Positions 8,931 to 20,500 of a stretch of DNA of 64,000 bases are shown here, piece by piece. The position numbers and the translations under genes were made by a program. The stretch covers positions 186,001-250,000 of the forward strand of contig NZ_BJDX01000004.1 of the NCBI RefSeq assembly GCF_005405365.1, written 5' to 3'. The notes below the pieces were generated by a model. It saw only the letters and a program-made list of their open reading frames with translations. It was not told the origin of the DNA and ran no database searches. Origin of the DNA: Enterococcus xiangfangensis (GTDB lineage Bacteria; Bacillota; Bacilli; Lactobacillales; Enterococcaceae). How positions within the stretch are numbered: the first letter of the stretch is position 1; every line of letters starts with the position of its first letter.

Positions 8931-9941
8931 TTACTCTCCTTTAACGACTTCTGCTTCTTCTTTTATTTTTGCTGGAATTGTGATATTCAATTCTTCCGCT
9001 TTTTCTTCATTGATGATCATATCGCCATAGTCGATGACATTAACTGGTGTGTCCGCTGGATCTGATTTACCGCTTAAAACGGCTGCTGCCATTTTTCCTG
9101 TTTCAACACCCAGTTCAAATTGGTTTTGACCTACTGTGGCGATTCCGCCTTCTTTTACCATATTATCGACCGATACAAAGACTGGTTTTTTGGCTTTATC
9201 TGATTCGTTAATTAATGTTTGGAACGCGCTGGCGATCGTATTGTCTTGCGGGATGTATAAGAAATCTGTTTCTTTGCAAGCTTGTTGAGTGATTGTTGCG
9301 ATATCATTACTTGAAGAGATCGCGTATTTTTTCACAGTGTATCCTACTTCAGCGGCTTTCTTTTCTGCTCGTTCAATTTGTGATTTTGAATTTTCTTCTG
9401 AAGAAGAATAGATCATGCCGACTGTTTTTGCATTTGGGAATAATTCTTTTGCCATGTCGATCTGTTGATCCACCGGTGTTAAGTTATTGACCCCAGTAAC
9501 ATTTCCGCCTGGTTTTTTCAAATTCTTGACTAATCCAGCACTGACAGGGTCGCTGATCGCCCCCATGATGATTGGTTTATCACTGGTTGCATTTGCCAAA
9601 GCTTTAGCTGCTGGTGTAGCGATCCCAACTAAGACATCTGATTTCTTTTCTAGTAATTGCTGGCTCATACTGTTTAATTTGCTTTGATCACCTTGACCAT
9701 TTAAAAATTCGACCTTGATATTTTTTCCATCTACATAGCCTTCTTTTTTCAGACCGGCAATTACTCCGTCTTTGATCTGATCTAACGATGGATGACTAAT
9801 GAATTGTAAGATCCCGACGGTTTTTACTGCTGGTTTATCCGCTGCAGCATCTGTTTGACGCGACCCCATTTGATAAGCAAATACTCCGATTAAAACAACT
9901 GCTAACGCGATGATTGATCCAATAATTCCTTTATTTTTCAT
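8931..9941 (-). CDS. trpX: ABC transporter substrate-binding protein, predicted tryptophan-binding
   Basis: 336 residues of the PF04392-type ABC substrate-binding family (core motifs KTVGILQFISHPSLDQI, MGAISDPVSAGLV, NVTGVNNLTPV). In streptococci such trpX genes are assigned to tryptophan. The N terminus is one membrane helix (about residues 5-25) followed by SRQTDAAADK. There is no lipobox cysteine, so it is anchored by the helix or cleaved near the AAA rather than lipidated, unusual for a Gram-positive binding protein. It is the first gene after the Trp-codon leader, which is independent support for the substrate. Confidence 0.87.
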   Translation of the reverse strand: MKNKGIIGSIIALAVVLIGVFAYQMGSRQTDAAADKPAVKTVGILQFISHPSLDQIKDGVIAGLKKEGYVDGKNIKVEFLNGQGDQSKLNSMSQQLLEKKSDVLVGIATPAAKALANATSDKPIIMGAISDPVSAGLVKNLKKPGGNVTGVNNLTPVDQQIDMAKELFPNAKTVGMIYSSSEENSKSQIERAEKKAAEVGYTVKKYAISSSNDIATITQQACKETDFLYIPQDNTIASAFQTLINESDKAKKPVFVSVDNMVKEGGIATVGQNQFELGVETGKMAAAVLSGKSDPADTPVNVIDYGDMIINEEKAEELNITIPAKIKEEAEVVKGE

Positions 9942-9977
9942 AATTAATTCCCCCTAGTATTTTTGTTTTGTGCATAT

Positions 9978-10137
9978 AAAAAGACAACTACCAAAAAACT
10001 CTACGGTAGTTGTCTAAAAAACAAAAACCGCATAGATAGTCTCTATGCGGGAATAAGCATGAAAAAATATCCAGCATAGATACAAAATTTAGAAGTTGCC
10101 TAAACGTTGTATCTATGAGTGAATCCATAAATACAAC
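9978..10137 (-). promoter_or_regulatory. Tryptophan attenuator: alternative-hairpin RNA leader with two terminators
   Basis: Minus strand, starting one base after the leader peptide stop. Segment 1 is 10137-10126, 2 is 10117-10106, 3 is 10085-10075, 4 is 10050-10042, 5 is 10036-10028, 6 is 10015-10005 (extending to 10000), 7 is 9992-9982. 1:2 pairs over 12 bases with one G-U; 2:3 over 11 perfect bases; 3:4 over 7 perfect bases plus a GG/CC pair past a bulge. 4:5 is a 9-bp terminator with a U-run, and 6:7 an 11-bp terminator with a U-run. 5 can also pair with 6 (TCTA and CGGT with ACCGTAGA, two-base bulge). The logic matches the aro leader. No T-box or TRAP repeat is visible. Confidence 0.82.
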
Positions 10138-10194
10138 TTATCTACGCCAGTTTTGCCAGCTATTCAATTGATTAGATAAGTTTACATGTTTCAT
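10138..10194 (-). CDS. Leader peptide of the trp transporter operon, two Trp codons (18 aa)
   Basis: ATG at 10194-10192, TAA at 10140-10138, with AAGGAG 8 bases upstream of the ATG. Sequence MKHVNLSNQLNSWQNWRR: two TGG codons (10158-10156 and 10149-10147) in an 18-residue peptide, just before the stop. It shares QLN-x-aromatic and a final Arg with the aro leader peptide, suggesting common ancestry with changed codon content. A ribosome waiting on Trp-tRNA would leave segment 1 free, while one at the stop codon would cover it. Confidence 0.8.
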   Translation of the reverse strand: MKHVNLSNQLNSWQNWRR

Positions 10195-10230
10195 GAATGC
10201 CACTCCTTCTTGGTTTTTGATGTTGACGTT

Positions 10231-10259
10231 AGTTTAGCGAAAAAGAAAACAACTGTCAA
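10231..10259 (-). promoter_or_regulatory. Sigma-A-type promoter of the trp transporter operon
   Basis: TTGACA at 10259-10254 and TAAACT at 10236-10231 on the minus strand, spacer 17. The predicted start near 10224 places the leader peptide ATG about 30 bases downstream, as in the aro leader. Confidence 0.75.
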
Positions 10260-10305
10260 CACTTTTTATTAAAAAAAACTCATTTGTTTCATTTGAAATC
10301 TCATT

Positions 10306-10866
10306 TTACTTTTTTAACGTCCACATCGGCAAGCGATTCAATTCCGGAATGAACGTATCATTTAAATCCGTTAAGCTTTCAACAACAAATCGATTTTTTT
10401 CTTTGCCGTTCTGGAAAAAAATAAATGTGACTTGCCGTGGATCGAGCTGATATTTTTTTGCGATTGTCTCACTATCATAGACGATTGGATAATAATAAAA
10501 TTTGCGATTGAGCATTTTTTCTTGATCGGGATCGTCTAAGATTGTCATGACATTTTCATAAGACGTCCCGCTTGGTTGGCTGAACATGATCGAGATAGCT
10601 TTAGTGTCTTTTATTCTCTGATCGACAGTTTGATAATCAAGCGGAATCAAGTGATCTGATTTCAACGATCTGAAGACCAGCTCCTCTAATTGAGAACGAC
10701 GAATAGCCGTCTGAGCAAATGCGGCTGAAACAGAAAAGATGAGCACTACAACTACTAGACTGACTGCAATCGTTAAGGTGCGTCGTTCATTTTCTGATGC
10801 CGCACGGACAAATTCACGCCAAAGAATCAGGCATTTTTCTTTAATGATCGCTGCAGATCTTTTCAT
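10306..10866 (-). CDS. Membrane-anchored protein of unknown function
   Basis: 186 residues. A short basic cytoplasmic N terminus (about 30 residues) is followed by one membrane helix (about 30-52, LTIAVSLVVVVLIFSVSAAFA) and a 130-residue extracytoplasmic part. The latter alternates strands and helices (ISIMFSQPSGTSYENVMTIL, VTFIFFQNGKEKNRFVV) in a way that vaguely recalls a thioredoxin fold without the CxxC pair; this is only an impression. I do not recognise the family. It is divergent from pckA and shares a 166-base intergenic region holding two cre-like sites. Confidence 0.7.
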   Translation of the reverse strand: MKRSAAIIKEKCLILWREFVRAASENERRTLTIAVSLVVVVLIFSVSAAFAQTAIRRSQLEELVFRSLKSDHLIPLDYQTVDQRIKDTKAISIMFSQPSGTSYENVMTILDDPDQEKMLNRKFYYYPIVYDSETIAKKYQLDPRQVTFIFFQNGKEKNRFVVESLTDLNDTFIPELNRLPMWTLKK

Positions 10867-10905
10867 AATAACGCCTCCTTATTTATGATTATATTAGTTT
10901 TAGTT

Positions 10906-11003
10906 TAAAAGCGCTACCACCACAACGTATTTCACTATAAAATCAAGATATAAAAAACAAGTTCGATATTTCGTTTGTTAGCGCTTTATTTAAATGATAC
11001 TAT
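10906..11003 (+). promoter_or_regulatory. pckA promoter with two cre-like (CcpA) sites
   Basis: TTGTTA at 10975-10980 and TACTAT at 10998-11003, spacer 17, read toward pckA. One cre-like palindrome TGTTAGCGCTTTAT (10976-10989) overlaps the -35 box and spacer; a second, TAAAAGCGCTACCA, is at 10906-10919 near the start of the divergent gene. Each matches about 12 of 14 cre consensus positions by eye. Glucose repression of a gluconeogenic gene would be expected. The sites could also be chance GCGCT palindromes. Confidence 0.5.
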
Positions 11004-11032
11004 GACACTGAAGAACTTAAGGAGGTAGTACG

Positions 11033-12700
11033 ATGAGCAGTATTGAACATTTTTCCCGCAAGGAGATTACAAAAAGCAATCCACTTTTTTCCAGTATTCG
11101 TAGTGTAATTGAAACAGCCTTTTACGGAAATAATGTCGCAAAAATTCGACATTTGACCGATGCATATGCCTTGGCTAAAGCCAGCCCAGGAACAATCACA
11201 ACTGATCTGGATGTAGCACACACAAACAAATTGCAGCTGCCCACCGATGCAAAAATACTAGTGACAAACGATGGCGCGATCGTTGGACGTACGGCTGCTG
11301 CTCGTCGGATCATCGGACAGCAAGGTGTCGATCCGATATTTTACAGCAAACTCTTACGCGAGGCAGTTTTTGAGGCTCGAACCAAACAATTTTATTCTGG
11401 TGAAGTGATCGTAGGACTGGATGAAGAATTTACTGTGAAGTCACATTTGATGCTGCCGGCAGATTACAGCCCTAACCTCTACTCCTATTTATTGAATTTT
11501 CAAATCAGTGATGCAAAACAACTGTTTTATCAACAGTCTGCTAAGATCGATACAGGTGATCTTTTTATTTTTGCCGATCCTGACTGGAAGCATCCTGATT
11601 TTCCAGACGGCGTTGTTGTGATTGATTCGCTGAACAATTGTGCCGGAATTTTAGGCTTGCGTTATTTTGGTGAATTAAAAAAAGCAACTTTGACACTCGC
11701 TTGGGCGACGGCTCATCGCAATGGTTTTATCGCTTGTCACGGTGGAATGAAACAATATTTATTAGAAAAGAAAAGCTACACGTTAGCTGCTTTTGGCCTT
11801 TCTGGTTCAGGAAAATCAACGATTACCTTAGCAAAACCAAAAAACAATGGAGACGTCCATGTTCTTCACGACGATGCATTTGTCATCTCAAAAGAAAAAG
11901 GATCGACAACTGCACTAGAACCAGCTTATTTCGATAAAACCCAAGACTATCCGATGACAAGTAACCAAATACATTACATTGTCACGGCTCAAAATGTCGG
12001 TGTCACATTGGATGAGCAAAATAAAAAAGTCCTGGTCACAGAAGATATTCGCAACGGAAACGGTCGCAGCATCAAAAGTCGTTTCGCAACTCCCAATCGG
12101 GTAGATCATATTGCAGAAAAAGTCGATGGGCTTTTTTGGATCATGAAAGATGATAGCCTGCCGCCGTTGGTCAAAATCGACGACCCTTCACTAGCTGCAA
12201 TTTTTGGTGCAACACTTGCGACAAAGCGTTCTACCGCTGAAAATATTAGGACTGATACCGCAAATCAATTAGTCATTGAACCTTTTGCGAACCCTTTTCG
12301 CTGTTATCCGCTGAAAGAAGATTATCAAGATTTCAAAGAACTGTTTCAAAAGCAAAAAACAGCATGCTATCTTTTAAATACCGGTGATTTTCAAGGACGC
12401 AATATCACTCCTGAAGAGACCTTGGATAGCATCGAAAAAATCATTGACGGCTCCGCAAAATTTTCAGCTTTTGGTCCGCTTGAAAAAATGAGTTATTTAC
12501 CGATTGACGGTCATGAACCAAATTTCAACGATCGCCATTACTTACAGCAGTTATTGACACGGTTGGAAACAAGATTGACATTTGTTCAAACTTGCAAAAT
12601 CGAACAAAACGGCTATGATCGTCTGCCTGATGAAGCGGAACAGCTGCTTTTGCAACTGCTGGATAGACTCCGCAGTTATTCTGAGGCCTTAGACGCTTAA
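11033..12700 (+). CDS. pckA: Phosphoenolpyruvate carboxykinase (ATP), divergent lactobacillus type
   Basis: 555 residues. P-loop GLSGSGKST at about 255-263 and an aspartate pair HDDAF at about 279-283 mark the PEPCK-type kinase core; the acidic motif differs from the DDEHGW of enteric PckA, so this is the divergent branch found in lactic acid bacteria. It should interconvert oxaloacetate and PEP with ATP. AAGGAGG precedes the ATG. Upstream cre-like sites suggest catabolite control. Monocistronic, followed by the rqcH promoter. Identity is fairly good, but the exact nucleotide specificity is not provable by eye. Confidence 0.75.
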   Translation: MSSIEHFSRKEITKSNPLFSSIRSVIETAFYGNNVAKIRHLTDAYALAKASPGTITTDLDVAHTNKLQLPTDAKILVTNDGAIVGRTAAARRIIGQQGVDPIFYSKLLREAVFEARTKQFYSGEVIVGLDEEFTVKSHLMLPADYSPNLYSYLLNFQISDAKQLFYQQSAKIDTGDLFIFADPDWKHPDFPDGVVVIDSLNNCAGILGLRYFGELKKATLTLAWATAHRNGFIACHGGMKQYLLEKKSYTLAAFGLSGSGKSTITLAKPKNNGDVHVLHDDAFVISKEKGSTTALEPAYFDKTQDYPMTSNQIHYIVTAQNVGVTLDEQNKKVLVTEDIRNGNGRSIKSRFATPNRVDHIAEKVDGLFWIMKDDSLPPLVKIDDPSLAAIFGATLATKRSTAENIRTDTANQLVIEPFANPFRCYPLKEDYQDFKELFQKQKTACYLLNTGDFQGRNITPEETLDSIEKIIDGSAKFSAFGPLEKMSYLPIDGHEPNFNDRHYLQQLLTRLETRLTFVQTCKIEQNGYDRLPDEAEQLLLQLLDRLRSYSEALDA

Positions 12701-12717
12701 ACTTCTCGGTGAGTTAT

Positions 12718-12746
12718 TTGGTTATTCGTACTTTTTTGTTTATAAT
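12718..12746 (+). promoter_or_regulatory. Promoter of rqcH
   Basis: TTGGTT at 12718-12723 and TATAAT at 12741-12746, 17 bases apart, 34 bases before the rqcH ATG. Confidence 0.6.
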
Positions 12747-12779
12747 GAACGTATTCTGAATAGAAATGAGGGATAAAAA

Positions 12780-14483
12780 ATGTCCTTTGATGGAGTTTTT
12801 ACCCATGCAATGGTACAAGAATTGAAAGATCAGCTTGTTACCGGAAGAATATCCAAAATCCACCAGCCTTATGAAAATGAAATCGTACTGGTCATTCGCG
12901 CACAAGGAAAAAATCAGCGTCTGCTCCTTTCTGCTCATCCGAGTTATGCGCGGATCCAACTGACTAAGATCGCTTATACCAATCCTGACAATCCGCCTAA
13001 TTTTGTTATGATGCTGCGGAAATATTTGGACGGTGCGATTTTAGAAGACATTCATCAAATCGAAAATGATCGAGTCGTCCACTTTACTTTTAGCAAACGC
13101 GATGAATTAGGTGATTTGCAAAATATCGTGTTGATCGTGGAATTGATGGGTCGTCACTCAACGATCGTCTTATTGAACAAACAGACTGGCAAGATCCTCG
13201 ATGCGATCAAACATATTGGTCACTCGCAAAATACGTACCGTTCTATTTTGCCTGGTAGTGACTATATCGAACCGCCCAAACAAGAACAAACGAATCCTTT
13301 CCACGCTTCAAAAGAACAAGTTTTTGCGACACTCTCCACTGCTGAGACGTTAGATGATCGCTATTTGCAACAAAATTTCCAAGGATTGGGGCGCGATACA
13401 GCCGATGAATTAGCCTTTCGTCTTTTAGAAAAACCAAATGAAAAAATGGCCGTTTGGACCGATTTCTGGCAAAGTATCCAAAACAAGCTTGCACCGACAC
13501 TCGGCTTAAAAAACAAAAAAGAATTCTTTGCACCGCTTGTTTTTAAAACCTTTGAAGCCCCCGCAACTTACGCTGATTTAAGTACTTTGTTGGATGCCTT
13601 CTATGGTGAAAAGGCTGAAAAAGATCGGGTCAAACAACTCGGCAATGAATTGATTCGAAAAGTTGAAAATGAGATCAAACGTAATCAAACCAAACTTGCA
13701 AAACGAGAAAAAACTTTGCTAGATTCTGAGAACGCCGAAGAATTTCGACGTGATGGTGAATTATTGACAACTTTCATGGCACAAGTCCCACGAGGTGTTG
13801 AAACGATCGAATTACAAAATTACTATGAGGACAATGCTCCAATTACGATCAAATTAAATCCGGCATTGACTCCGAATCAGAACGCACAGAAGTACTTCCA
13901 AAAATATCAAAAACTAAAAAATGCTGTCAAATTGATTTATGATCAAATTGCTGAAGCCAAAGATGAGATCAATTATCTTGAATCCGTCCTGGCTCAGTTG
14001 GAAATCGCAGGCCCAATGGATATTGAAGTCATTAAGGAAGAACTTGTTGCTAGCGGTTATTTAAAACAAAAGCGTAACAAGAAAAATCGCAAGCAGGCTC
14101 CTTCTAAGCCGGAACATTTTACTGCTAGTGATGGTACTTCGATTTTAGTTGGTAAAAATAATCTTCAAAATGACCAATTGACCTTAAAACAAGCTAGAAA
14201 GACTGATATCTGGCTACATGCAAAAAACATTCCAGGCTCTCATGTGATTATAAAAAATGAGAATCCGAGTGAAGAAACGTTGTTGGAAGCTGCTGAATTG
14301 GCCGCGTATTTTTCTAAATTCCGTCAATCTGCACAAGTCCCTGTAGATTATGTCGCCGTCAAACATGTCCATAAACCAAACGGTGCTCGACCCGGTTTTG
14401 TTATTTATGAAAATCAAAAGACCCTCTTTGTAACGCCCGAAGAAGCAGTGGTCGAACAATTACGCAAAAACGGAACAGCTTAA
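12780..14483 (+). CDS. rqcH: RqcH / NFACT family ribosome quality-control protein (fibronectin-binding-protein-A type)
   Basis: 567 residues with the NFACT layout: N-terminal NFACT-N domain (MSFDGVFTHAMVQELKDQL), helix-hairpin-helix region, long coiled coils (about 285-320 and 375-420) and a C-terminal NFACT-R domain (DIWLHAKNIPGSHVII). In Bacillus RqcH adds Ala tails to stalled nascent chains on 50S subunits; in enterococci and streptococci the same protein was described as a fibronectin-binding surface protein (established knowledge). No signal peptide is visible, which favours the intracellular role. The stop codon lies inside the terminator hairpin. Confidence 0.92.
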   Translation: MSFDGVFTHAMVQELKDQLVTGRISKIHQPYENEIVLVIRAQGKNQRLLLSAHPSYARIQLTKIAYTNPDNPPNFVMMLRKYLDGAILEDIHQIENDRVVHFTFSKRDELGDLQNIVLIVELMGRHSTIVLLNKQTGKILDAIKHIGHSQNTYRSILPGSDYIEPPKQEQTNPFHASKEQVFATLSTAETLDDRYLQQNFQGLGRDTADELAFRLLEKPNEKMAVWTDFWQSIQNKLAPTLGLKNKKEFFAPLVFKTFEAPATYADLSTLLDAFYGEKAEKDRVKQLGNELIRKVENEIKRNQTKLAKREKTLLDSENAEEFRRDGELLTTFMAQVPRGVETIELQNYYEDNAPITIKLNPALTPNQNAQKYFQKYQKLKNAVKLIYDQIAEAKDEINYLESVLAQLEIAGPMDIEVIKEELVASGYLKQKRNKKNRKQAPSKPEHFTASDGTSILVGKNNLQNDQLTLKQARKTDIWLHAKNIPGSHVIIKNENPSEETLLEAAELAAYFSKFRQSAQVPVDYVAVKHVHKPNGARPGFVIYENQKTLFVTPEEAVVEQLRKNGTA

Positions 14484-14498
14484 GCTGCTCCGTTTTTT
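14470..14498 (+). terminator. Intrinsic terminator of rqcH
   Basis: ACGGAACAGCTTAAGCTGCTCCGT stem (one mismatch) followed by seven T. It overlaps the last codons and stop of rqcH. The convergent pyrE ends at 14503. Confidence 0.85.
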
Positions 14499-14502
14499 TA
14501 TC

Positions 14503-15129
14503 TTAATTCAACCAGCCTTCTGGATCTTTGCGCCATTTTTTTAACAATGCAAGTTGATCGTGATTAATATAATTTTCTTGCAGAGCACTTTCAATCAAAG
14601 TAGAATAATTTGTCAATGTAATCAACGGCATTTTAACTGCTGCAAAATTTTCTTTTCCTTTAGCTAGTTCATAAGTGAAGATTGCTGCAACGCCTAATAC
14701 AGTTGCTCCCTCTTTTTTAGCCGCTGCCGCAGCTTCTAAAACACTGCCGCCAGTTGAGATCAAGTCTTCAATCACGACCATTTTCTGTCCTTCTGTGATC
14801 CGACCTTCAATTTGATTGCCGCGACCATGATCTTTTGCTTTGCTGCGGATATAGACCATCGGCAAATCCAAAATCTCTGCTACCCAAGCAGCATGAGGAA
14901 TCCCCGCTGTAGCTGTTCCAGCGATCACTTCAACATCAGGAAATGTCTCTTTGATTTTTGCTGCTAAGCCTTGTGCGATCGCCCGGCGCACTTCAGGATA
15001 ACTCATTGTCACACGATTGTCACAGTAAATTGGTGATTTTAATCCACTTGCCCAAGTAAAAGGTTCATCAGGACTCAAAGAGACTGCTTCGATTGATAAT
15101 AACTCTTTAGCAATTTGTTCTGCGATCAT
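14503..15129 (-). CDS. pyrE: Orotate phosphoribosyltransferase (last gene of the pyr operon)
   Basis: 208 residues from ATG 15129 ([18 protein letters not shown]); the longer frame up to 15237 runs into pyrF and is rejected. The PRPP-binding loop is [17 protein letters not shown] near residue 120, and the dimer-loop [15 protein letters not shown] is also visible. It forms OMP from orotate and PRPP. One base separates its start from the pyrF stop, so translation is likely coupled. Confidence 0.96.
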   Translation of the reverse strand: MIAEQIAKELLSIEAVSLSPDEPFTWASGLKSPIYCDNRVTMSYPEVRRAIAQGLAAKIKETFPDVEVIAGTATAGIPHAAWVAEILDLPMVYIRSKAKDHGRGNQIEGRITEGQKMVVIEDLISTGGSVLEAAAAAKKEGATVLGVAAIFTYELAKGKENFAAVKMPLITLTNYSTLIESALQENYINHDQLALLKKWRKDPEGWLN

Positions 15130-15130
15130 T

Positions 15131-15846
15131 TTATACTTCACCGTTCCATTCTTTTTTGATTTGCAAATAACTTTGATAAGGAGCCTGTGCTTGTGTGATT
15201 GGTCGACCAACAACAATGTAATTTGAACCGATCTCACGTGCTTTCGCAGGAGTCATCACGCGTTTTTGATCGCCGACACCGGCACCTTGCGGACGAATTC
15301 CCGGCGTCAAACAAATAAATGAATCATTTGTTGCTTGATGGATATTCTCCACTTCCTGAGCTGAACAAACGACCCCAGCTAATCCAGCTTTTTCTGCTGT
15401 TTTCGCATAATGTAAGACGCTTTCTTGTAAACTGACTGAGATAAGCTGATCTTCGTGCATCTGCTCTTCACTAGTGGAAGTTAATTGAGTTACAGCAATC
15501 AGTTCCGGAACTGGTTGACCTTCCAAAGTCCCTTCAAGCAAGCCTTTTTTTGCTGCTTGCATCATTTCCACACCGCCGGCTGCATGGACATTGGTGATTT
15601 TAACACCCATTTTGGCGATTCCGCGCATCGCTTTTTGAACAGTATTGGGAATATCATGCAGTTTTAGATCAAGAAAGATATCGTGGCCTTGTCTGCGTAA
15701 GAAATTTACAATTGCGGGACCTTCTTGATAAAAAAGTTCCATTCCAATTTTAATAAACAATTTCTCATCGATTGGAAAATAAGTCAAAAATTTTTCGATT
15801 TCTTTTTTTGAGGCAAAGTCAAACGCGATTATCGGACGTTGTTCCA

Positions 15847-15847
<1 letters not shown>
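15131..15847 (-). CDS. pyrF: Orotidine 5'-phosphate decarboxylase
   Basis: 238 residues. Typical OMP decarboxylase barrel: ALDF-like start [12 protein letters not shown], catalytic [13 protein letters not shown] near residue 60, and C-terminal [13 protein letters not shown] segment ([18 protein letters not shown]) plus [12 protein letters not shown]. It makes UMP from OMP. The start codon overlaps the pyrD stop. Confidence 0.97.
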
Positions 15848-17534
<1,687 letters not shown>

Positions 17535-17585
17535 AACGGCCTCCCTATAAATCGACAGAGCAAAGTGTCCTTTGCTCTGTGAAAG

Positions 17586-20500
17586 TTAAATTTTTTGGAT
17601 TGAAAATGCCCGTGACTCCATTACTCTCAAAATAGCATCTGCTGTATCTAACGATGTAAATAATGGGACGCCGTGTTCCACTGCTTCGCGTCGAATGATA
17701 AACCCATCTTCTGAAACATTTTGCCGGTTTTTATCCATCGTATTGATGACAACTTGTGCTTCTCCGTTGCGGATCAAATCGATGACATTGTGATCATCCG
17801 CTTCAGAAATTTTAGCAATTTTTTTCGAGTTTAGACCATTTTTTTCGAAAAATTCAGCGGTTCCTGCTGTAGCGATCAGACTGTAACCGACCTCTTTGAA
17901 TCGTTTAGCTAAGTTTAAGGCCTCTTCTTTTGTTTCGTCTGCGACCGTGAACAAGACAGCCCCGAATTCTGGCAGATGAAGTCCTGCTGCAGCGAATGCT
18001 TTGTACAGTGCTTTCGCTAAATTGCGATCCGTTCCCATGACTTCGCCGGTAGATTTCATTTCAGGTCCTAAGTAAGTGTCCACTTTTTGCAGCTTAGTGA
18101 AACTGAAAACAGGTGCTTTAACATGGACCATTTCACTTTCGGGATACAGGCCATCTTGATAACCTATTTCTTTCAAACTTTGTCCTAAAATTGCCTTTGT
18201 CGCGATTTGTGCCATCGGGATATTCGTGATTTTACTCAAGAATGGAACTGTACGGCTTGCCCGCGGGTTAACTTCGATTACGAAGACTTCATTATCATGA
18301 ATAACAAATTGAATATTCATCATACCGATGCAGTTCATCCCCAACGCCAAGCGGCGCGTATATTCTTCAATTGTCGCTTTTAACTCAGCCGAGAAAGTCT
18401 GCGGCGGATAGACTGCCATCGAATCTCCAGAATGGACCCCAGCTCGTTCAATGTGTTCCATAATACCTGGAATCAAAACAGTTTCGCCATCACAGATCGC
18501 ATCTACTTCACATTCTTTACCGACCAAGTAGCGATCGACTAAAACCGGATGTTCTGGTGAGGCCTTGACTGCATTGGCCATGTAATCTTCTAAATCAGAC
18601 TGATTTTCAACGATTTCCATTGCGCGTCCGCCTAATACATAACTTGGGCGAACTAAGACGGGATAGCCAATTCTTTCGGCGATCTTTACCGCTTCTTTTG
18701 CGCTTGTTGCTGTATCGCCAGGCGGTTGTGGAATTGATAGGCTTTGCAAAACTTGTTCGAATTGGTCGCGATCTTCTGCTCGATCCAAATCTTCGATAGC
18801 AGTTCCTAAAATTTTGACACCATTATTTACTAGCGGTTCGGCTAAGTTAATTGCAGTCTGGCCACCAAATTGAACGATGACACCCATCGGTTGTTCCAAT
18901 TCGATCACATTCAGTACATCTTCTAGCGTCAGCGGTTCAAAATACAGCTTGTCTGAGACTGAGAAGTCGGTTGAAACGGTCTCTGGATTACTATTCATGA
19001 TGATTGCTTCATAACCAGCGGCTTGGATTGCTTTAACAGAGTGGACAGTCGCATAGTCAAATTCGACCCCTTGGCCGATTCGAATCGGTCCTGAACCTAA
19101 GACTAAGACAGATTCTTTCTTAGAACGAATGCTTTCATTTTCAAATTCATACGTGCTGTAAAAATAAGGTGTTTGTGATTCGAATTCTGCCGCACAAGTA
19201 TCAACCATTTTATACACCGGTACGATTTTTTCTGCGATTCGGAACTCGCGAACTTCGCTAGCGTTCATCTCCCAAAGTTGTGCGATTTTTATATCAGAAA
19301 AACCGTTTTGTTTGGCTAATTTCAAAATAGCTGTGTTCTTCTTATTTTGTGTCAATGCTGCTTCTAATTCCACGATATGGAGTAATTTATCTAAGAAAAA
19401 CAAATCGACTTTAGTCAATTTATTGATTTCTTGGATTGAATATCCTCGTCGAATCGCTTCAGTCAGGTAGAATAACCGATCGTCTTGGGCTTTGACCATT
19501 TTTTCGGTCAATTCATCGTCGGTGACTTCGCTTAACTCCGGTAATTCAGCGTGGTAAGTCCCAATTTCTAATGAGCGAACTGCTTTGAGCAAGGATTCTT
19601 CAATATTTCGCCCAATCGCCATCACTTCACCGGTAGCTTTCATCTGAGTTCCCAAAACACGTTCGCCGCTTTCAAATTTGTCAAACGGCCAACGCGGAAT
19701 TTTTGCGACCACATAATCTAATGCTGGTTCAAATTCTGCATAAGTTGTCTCTGTTACCGGATTTTTCATTTCGTCTAAGGTAAGTCCTACCGCAATTTTC
19801 GCAGCAAGTTTTGCGATGGGATACCCAGTAGCTTTACTTGCTAAGGCAGAGGAACGTGAGACCCGCGGATTTACTTCGATGACATAATAATTGAAGCTAT
19901 GTGGATCCAGCGCTAACTGAACATTACAGCCGCCCTCGATTTTCAATGCGCGGATGATCGATAAGGACGCATCCCGCAACATTTGATATTCATAATCAGA
20001 CAATGTCTGGCTTGGCGCAAAAACGATTGAATCCCCAGTATGAATGCCGACTGGATCGAAGTTCTCCATATTACATACAACAATGGCATTGTCCGCTGAG
20101 TCTCGCATCACTTCATATTCGATCTCTTTAAAGCCGGCAATCGATTTTTCAATCAAACATTGTGTCGCTGGTGAAAGTTTCAAGCCATTTTCCGCAATCG
20201 TCCGCAATTCTTCTTCGTTATCGCACATTCCGCCGCCAGTTCCGCCTAAAGTGAAAGCTGGTCGAACGATGATTGGATAGCCGATGATATTCGCAAATGC
20301 CACCGCTTCTTCAACTGTATTAACGATCTCTGATTGTGGGATTGGTTGCTCCAATTCTTCCATCAATTGCTTGAACAGATCCCGGTCTTCTGCTTGATCG
20401 ATCGCTGATAATTTTGTTCCAAGCAATTCGATGTTCAATTCATCCAGAATCCCAGATTCAGCTAATTCAATCGCCATATTCAAACCTGTTTGTCCGCCAA

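Noticed and set aside
12780..14483. Surface adhesin (fibronectin-binding) as primary role of rqcH
   Set aside because: No signal peptide, anchor or wall motif; NFACT architecture indicates ribosome quality control, with adhesion at most secondary.
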